The notes beneath the pieces were generated by a model, which was not told where the DNA came from, made no database searches, and saw only the letters and a program-made list of their open reading frames with translations. Source: Actinomadura sp. DC4 (GTDB lineage Bacteria > Actinomycetota > Actinomycetes > Streptosporangiales > Streptosporangiaceae). Taken from it: a DNA stretch of 64,000 bases. Below, in pieces: positions 61,910-64,000 of the stretch (position 1 is the stretch's first letter; each line of letters opens with the position of its first letter). The stretch is from positions 372,001 through 436,000 of the forward strand of contig NZ_JAUEQY010000004.1 in the NCBI RefSeq assembly GCF_030406325.1, given 5' to 3'. A program made the position numbers and the translations under genes.

Positions 61910-62085
61910 GTCGTCTCGGGGACGCCGCCCGCGAGAGACGACGACGAAATCGTGCGTGCGACGCCGCCGGTGGTTGGGATGTCCTGGTCGAGGCAACGCA
62001 TTGACCAATGTGGCCGCGTTTCGTCCACGCCGGGGCGGTCGATCGGTGATGCTAGGAGTGAGGCCGACAGAGGGGAACACCGGGC

Positions 62086-62238
62086 ATGGTCAGCTGTTCG
62101 TCATGTGGAACCACCGCCGAGTCATCGCTCGGCTGGACCACGGATGTGACCGAGCGGGGCCTGCAGCACCTCTGTGACCGCTGCAGCAGGGACAACATCC
62201 GGTCGATCGAAGGCCGCCTCGACCCGACCTACTGGTAG
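62086..62238 (+). CDS. 50-residue zinc-ribbon-like protein
   Basis: Contains MVSCSSCGTT and HLCDRCSRDN, a CxxC pair spaced like a small zinc ribbon, and ends GRLDPTYW. Convergent with the ABC1 kinase gene 10 bp away. GAGGGG lies 12 nt before the ATG. Comparable small proteins flank many actinobacterial ABC1 genes; function unknown. Confidence 0.65.
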   Translation: MVSCSSCGTTAESSLGWTTDVTERGLQHLCDRCSRDNIRSIEGRLDPTYW

Positions 62239-62248
62239 CCGCCGAAGA

Positions 62249-63580
62249 TCAGCTGGCGATCTCGTCGGTGGGGTCGTCGCCCGCGAAGCCCGGCACCCAG
62301 CGCAGCGCCTCGCCGCGGAACGGTCCCTCCGCCTCGAGCTGGCACAGCACGCCCGTGCCGGCGGCCACCACCCGATGGATCAGTACGTACGACGGCGGAA
62401 GGTTGAGCTGCCGTACGACGTTGGTCGGCCGCAGGTCGGTGACCCGGGCGAACTCCTGACGCAGCCACTCGCGCGAGAACTTGAACGTGTCCTCGATCAG
62501 CGGTTCGGCGATCGGCACGATGAACGACCGCAGCGACTCGGCGTCGATCTCGACGCCCTCGCGGATGAAGCCCTCCTCGCGCAGGGCCTTCATGATCTGG
62601 TCGATGTCCAGCAGCGTGCCGATCCGCATGAGCACGCCGATGCGGCGGTGGAAGCCGCCCGGCAGCCGGTCGACGGCGCCGAAGTCGATGACGCCGAGGC
62701 GCCCGTCGTCGAGCAGCCGGTAGTTGCCGGGGTGCGGGTCGGCGTGCAGCATGCCGCACCGCGCGGGGCCGGAGAACAGGAACCGGCAGTAGAGCAGGCC
62801 CGCGTGGTCCCGCTGCTCCTGCGTGCCGCCGGAGATGATCGCCGACAGCGGGGTGCCGTCCATCCACTCGGTCACCAGCACGTCGCCGGACTGGTCGATG
62901 ACCTGCGGGATGAAGAAGTCCGGGTCGTCGGCGTACGCCTCGGCGAAGGCCTGCTGCGACTCCGCCTCGACGGTGTAGTCGAGCTCCTCGCGGACGCGTT
63001 CCCGCAGCTCGTCGAGCATCGACTTGGTGTCCAGGCCGGGGGCCAGGGCGGAGAAGAGCCGGCCCAGCCGCGCGAGCTGGTTGAAGTCGCTCAGCAGCGC
63101 CTGCCCGGCACCGGGGTACTGCACCTTGACCGCGACGGTACGGCCGTCGTGCCAGACCGCCTTGTGCACCTGGCCGATCGAGGCCGCCGCGGCGGGCCGG
63201 TCGTCGAACTCGGCGAACAGCGACCGCCAGTCCTCGCCGAGTCCCTCGGACAGGACCCGGTGCACGGTACGGGCGGGCAGCGGCGGCGCCGCCTCCTGGA
63301 GGCGGGTGAGCGTGGCGCGGTACGGGCCGGCGATCTCCGGCGGCAGCGCGGCCTCGAAGATCGACAGCATCTGGCCGAGCTTCATCGCCCCGCCCTTGAG
63401 CTCGCCGAGCACCTTGAACAGCTGCTCGGCGGTCCGCTGCTGGATCTCGGCCGCGACGAGTTCGGCCGATTTACCGAACGTACGTTTGCCGACACCGAGC
63501 GCCGTCCGTCCGGCGAAGCCGATCGGGAGCGAGGCCAGCTTGGCTGAACGTGTCACGGCACGACGGGGGAGATCGCTCAT
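62249..63580 (-). CDS. ABC1/UbiB-family atypical kinase (AarF-like)
   Basis: 443 residues. Family motifs: KLGQMLS (KxGQ), the Ala-rich [11 protein letters not shown] loop, VAVKVQYPG with the ATP lysine, HADPHPGNY and VIDFGAV. In M. tuberculosis the homologue Rv3197 lies next to whiB7 and has been tied to macrolide tolerance. Start at MSDLPRRAV is preferred over the ORF's longer form (63604). Probably a membrane-associated ATPase acting on lipid or quinone metabolism. Confidence 0.92.
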   Translation of the reverse strand: MSDLPRRAVTRSAKLASLPIGFAGRTALGVGKRTFGKSAELVAAEIQQRTAEQLFKVLGELKGGAMKLGQMLSIFEAALPPEIAGPYRATLTRLQEAAPPLPARTVHRVLSEGLGEDWRSLFAEFDDRPAAAASIGQVHKAVWHDGRTVAVKVQYPGAGQALLSDFNQLARLGRLFSALAPGLDTKSMLDELRERVREELDYTVEAESQQAFAEAYADDPDFFIPQVIDQSGDVLVTEWMDGTPLSAIISGGTQEQRDHAGLLYCRFLFSGPARCGMLHADPHPGNYRLLDDGRLGVIDFGAVDRLPGGFHRRIGVLMRIGTLLDIDQIMKALREEGFIREGVEIDAESLRSFIVPIAEPLIEDTFKFSREWLRQEFARVTDLRPTNVVRQLNLPPSYVLIHRVVAAGTGVLCQLEAEGPFRGEALRWVPGFAGDDPTDEIAS

Positions 63581-63803
63581 TCGCCTACCTGCTCGATCGC
63601 GCATCCGCGAGGCTGCTGGGGACGTCCGTCCGGTCCGATCACGCCTTCATTGTCCGGGAGAGACGCGACACGTCTATAGCGAGAACCGCCAGATGTTGGG
63701 GACATGTCCCTCTGAGCATAAATGACCTGGCCAAACGAGTAAGTGTGTGCTTCCTCACTAGGTCTCCCGAGCGCCCCGGACGCGAGGACATTACCCTCCC
63801 GCC

Positions 63804-63866
63804 ATGAGCGAGCGAACAGGCGAGCACGGGCCCACGGTCACACCTCCGGCGAAGGAGAGCGCATGA
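63804..63866 (+). CDS. Candidate 20-residue leader peptide upstream of the hydratase gene
   Basis: Starts MSERTGEHGPTVTPPAKES and stops at ATGA, overlapping the hydratase start by 4 bases. Both begin with MSER. Translational coupling is likely if it is translated; no clear ribosome-binding site precedes it. Confidence 0.35.
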   Translation: MSERTGEHGPTVTPPAKESA

Positions 63867-64000
63867 GCGAACGGCTGCGAGTGGACCGGCGCCCGGAGGG
63901 GATCGTCGTGCTCACCCTCGACGACCCCGACCGGCGCAACGCGATGTCGGACACGATGACGGCGGCCTGGCGCGAGGTCGTCGCCGGCCTGCGCGAAGAT
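63863..64000 (+). CDS. Enoyl-CoA hydratase/isomerase, N-terminal part (runs off window)
   Basis: The first 46 codons read MSERLRVDRRPEGIVVLTLDDPDRRNAMSD, the typical crotonase-family N-terminus with the DDPDRRNAM motif. AGGAG lies 6 nt before the ATG. The active-site region lies beyond the window, so the substrate cannot be assigned. Confidence 0.85.
   Translation, partial: MSERLRVDRRPEGIVVLTLDDPDRRNAMSDTMTAAWREVVAGLRED

Overview
The window is very GC-rich DNA with dense, overlapping GTGA/ATGA gene junctions and GTG/TTG starts. The gene content (WhiB7, mycoredoxin, UvrD2 with HRDC, AdnAB, DUF5999, ECF sigma with a SnoaL-like tail, TTP-independent NIS siderophore genes, CBM13-tagged secreted hydrolases) points to a soil actinomycete, most likely Streptosporangiales/Thermomonosporaceae or a close relative. 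The species cannot be fixed from sequence alone.

A conserved backbone runs through the window in the order known from Mycobacterium tuberculosis Rv3202c to Rv3197: adnA (3' part), adnB, nudC, mycoredoxin, uvrD2, whiB7 and an ABC1 kinase. Accessory blocks sit between these anchors. Bases 4.3-13.6 kb hold a decayed TPR gene, a TetR-controlled cupin/DUF4267 pair with twin operators, a four-gene iron-boxed NIS siderophore operon with the architecture of the vibrioferrin genes pvsA-B-D-E, an ABC ATPase and an HD protein. After an M20 peptidase and nudC, bases 16-28.9 kb hold small proteins, a two-component pair with an extra receiver protein, pyruvate oxidase, and a complete hexitol-type PTS operon (kinase, EIIC, EIIB, EIIA, Zn-dehydrogenase, HPr, EI) ending at a DeoR regulator.

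Bases 29-34.5 kb encode three consecutive secreted glycosidases (GH30, GH18, GH16), each ending in a near-identical ricin-type CBM13, a set suited to fungal cell walls. They are followed by an oxidoreductase, an ECF41-like sigma factor facing a LUD-domain gene across a palindrome that appears to contain both of its promoters, and an orphan histidine kinase. Then come the mycoredoxin, uvrD2 and tesB anchors.

Downstream of tesB, two accessory blocks (an AraC regulator plus a 2,940-residue RHS/YD-repeat protein; then an endonuclease VII remnant, a broken cysteine-dioxygenase-like gene, a DHFR-like reductase and LysR) are each followed by a decayed copy of the tesB 3' end, as if islands had accreted there. 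The right end carries a TetR-controlled membrane pair, a miniature DXS-like protein coupled to a SpoU rRNA methyltransferase, whiB7 with a long attenuated leader, small proteins, an ABC1 kinase and the start of an enoyl-CoA hydratase. No rRNA, tRNA, CRISPR array, intact transposase or integrase was recognised.
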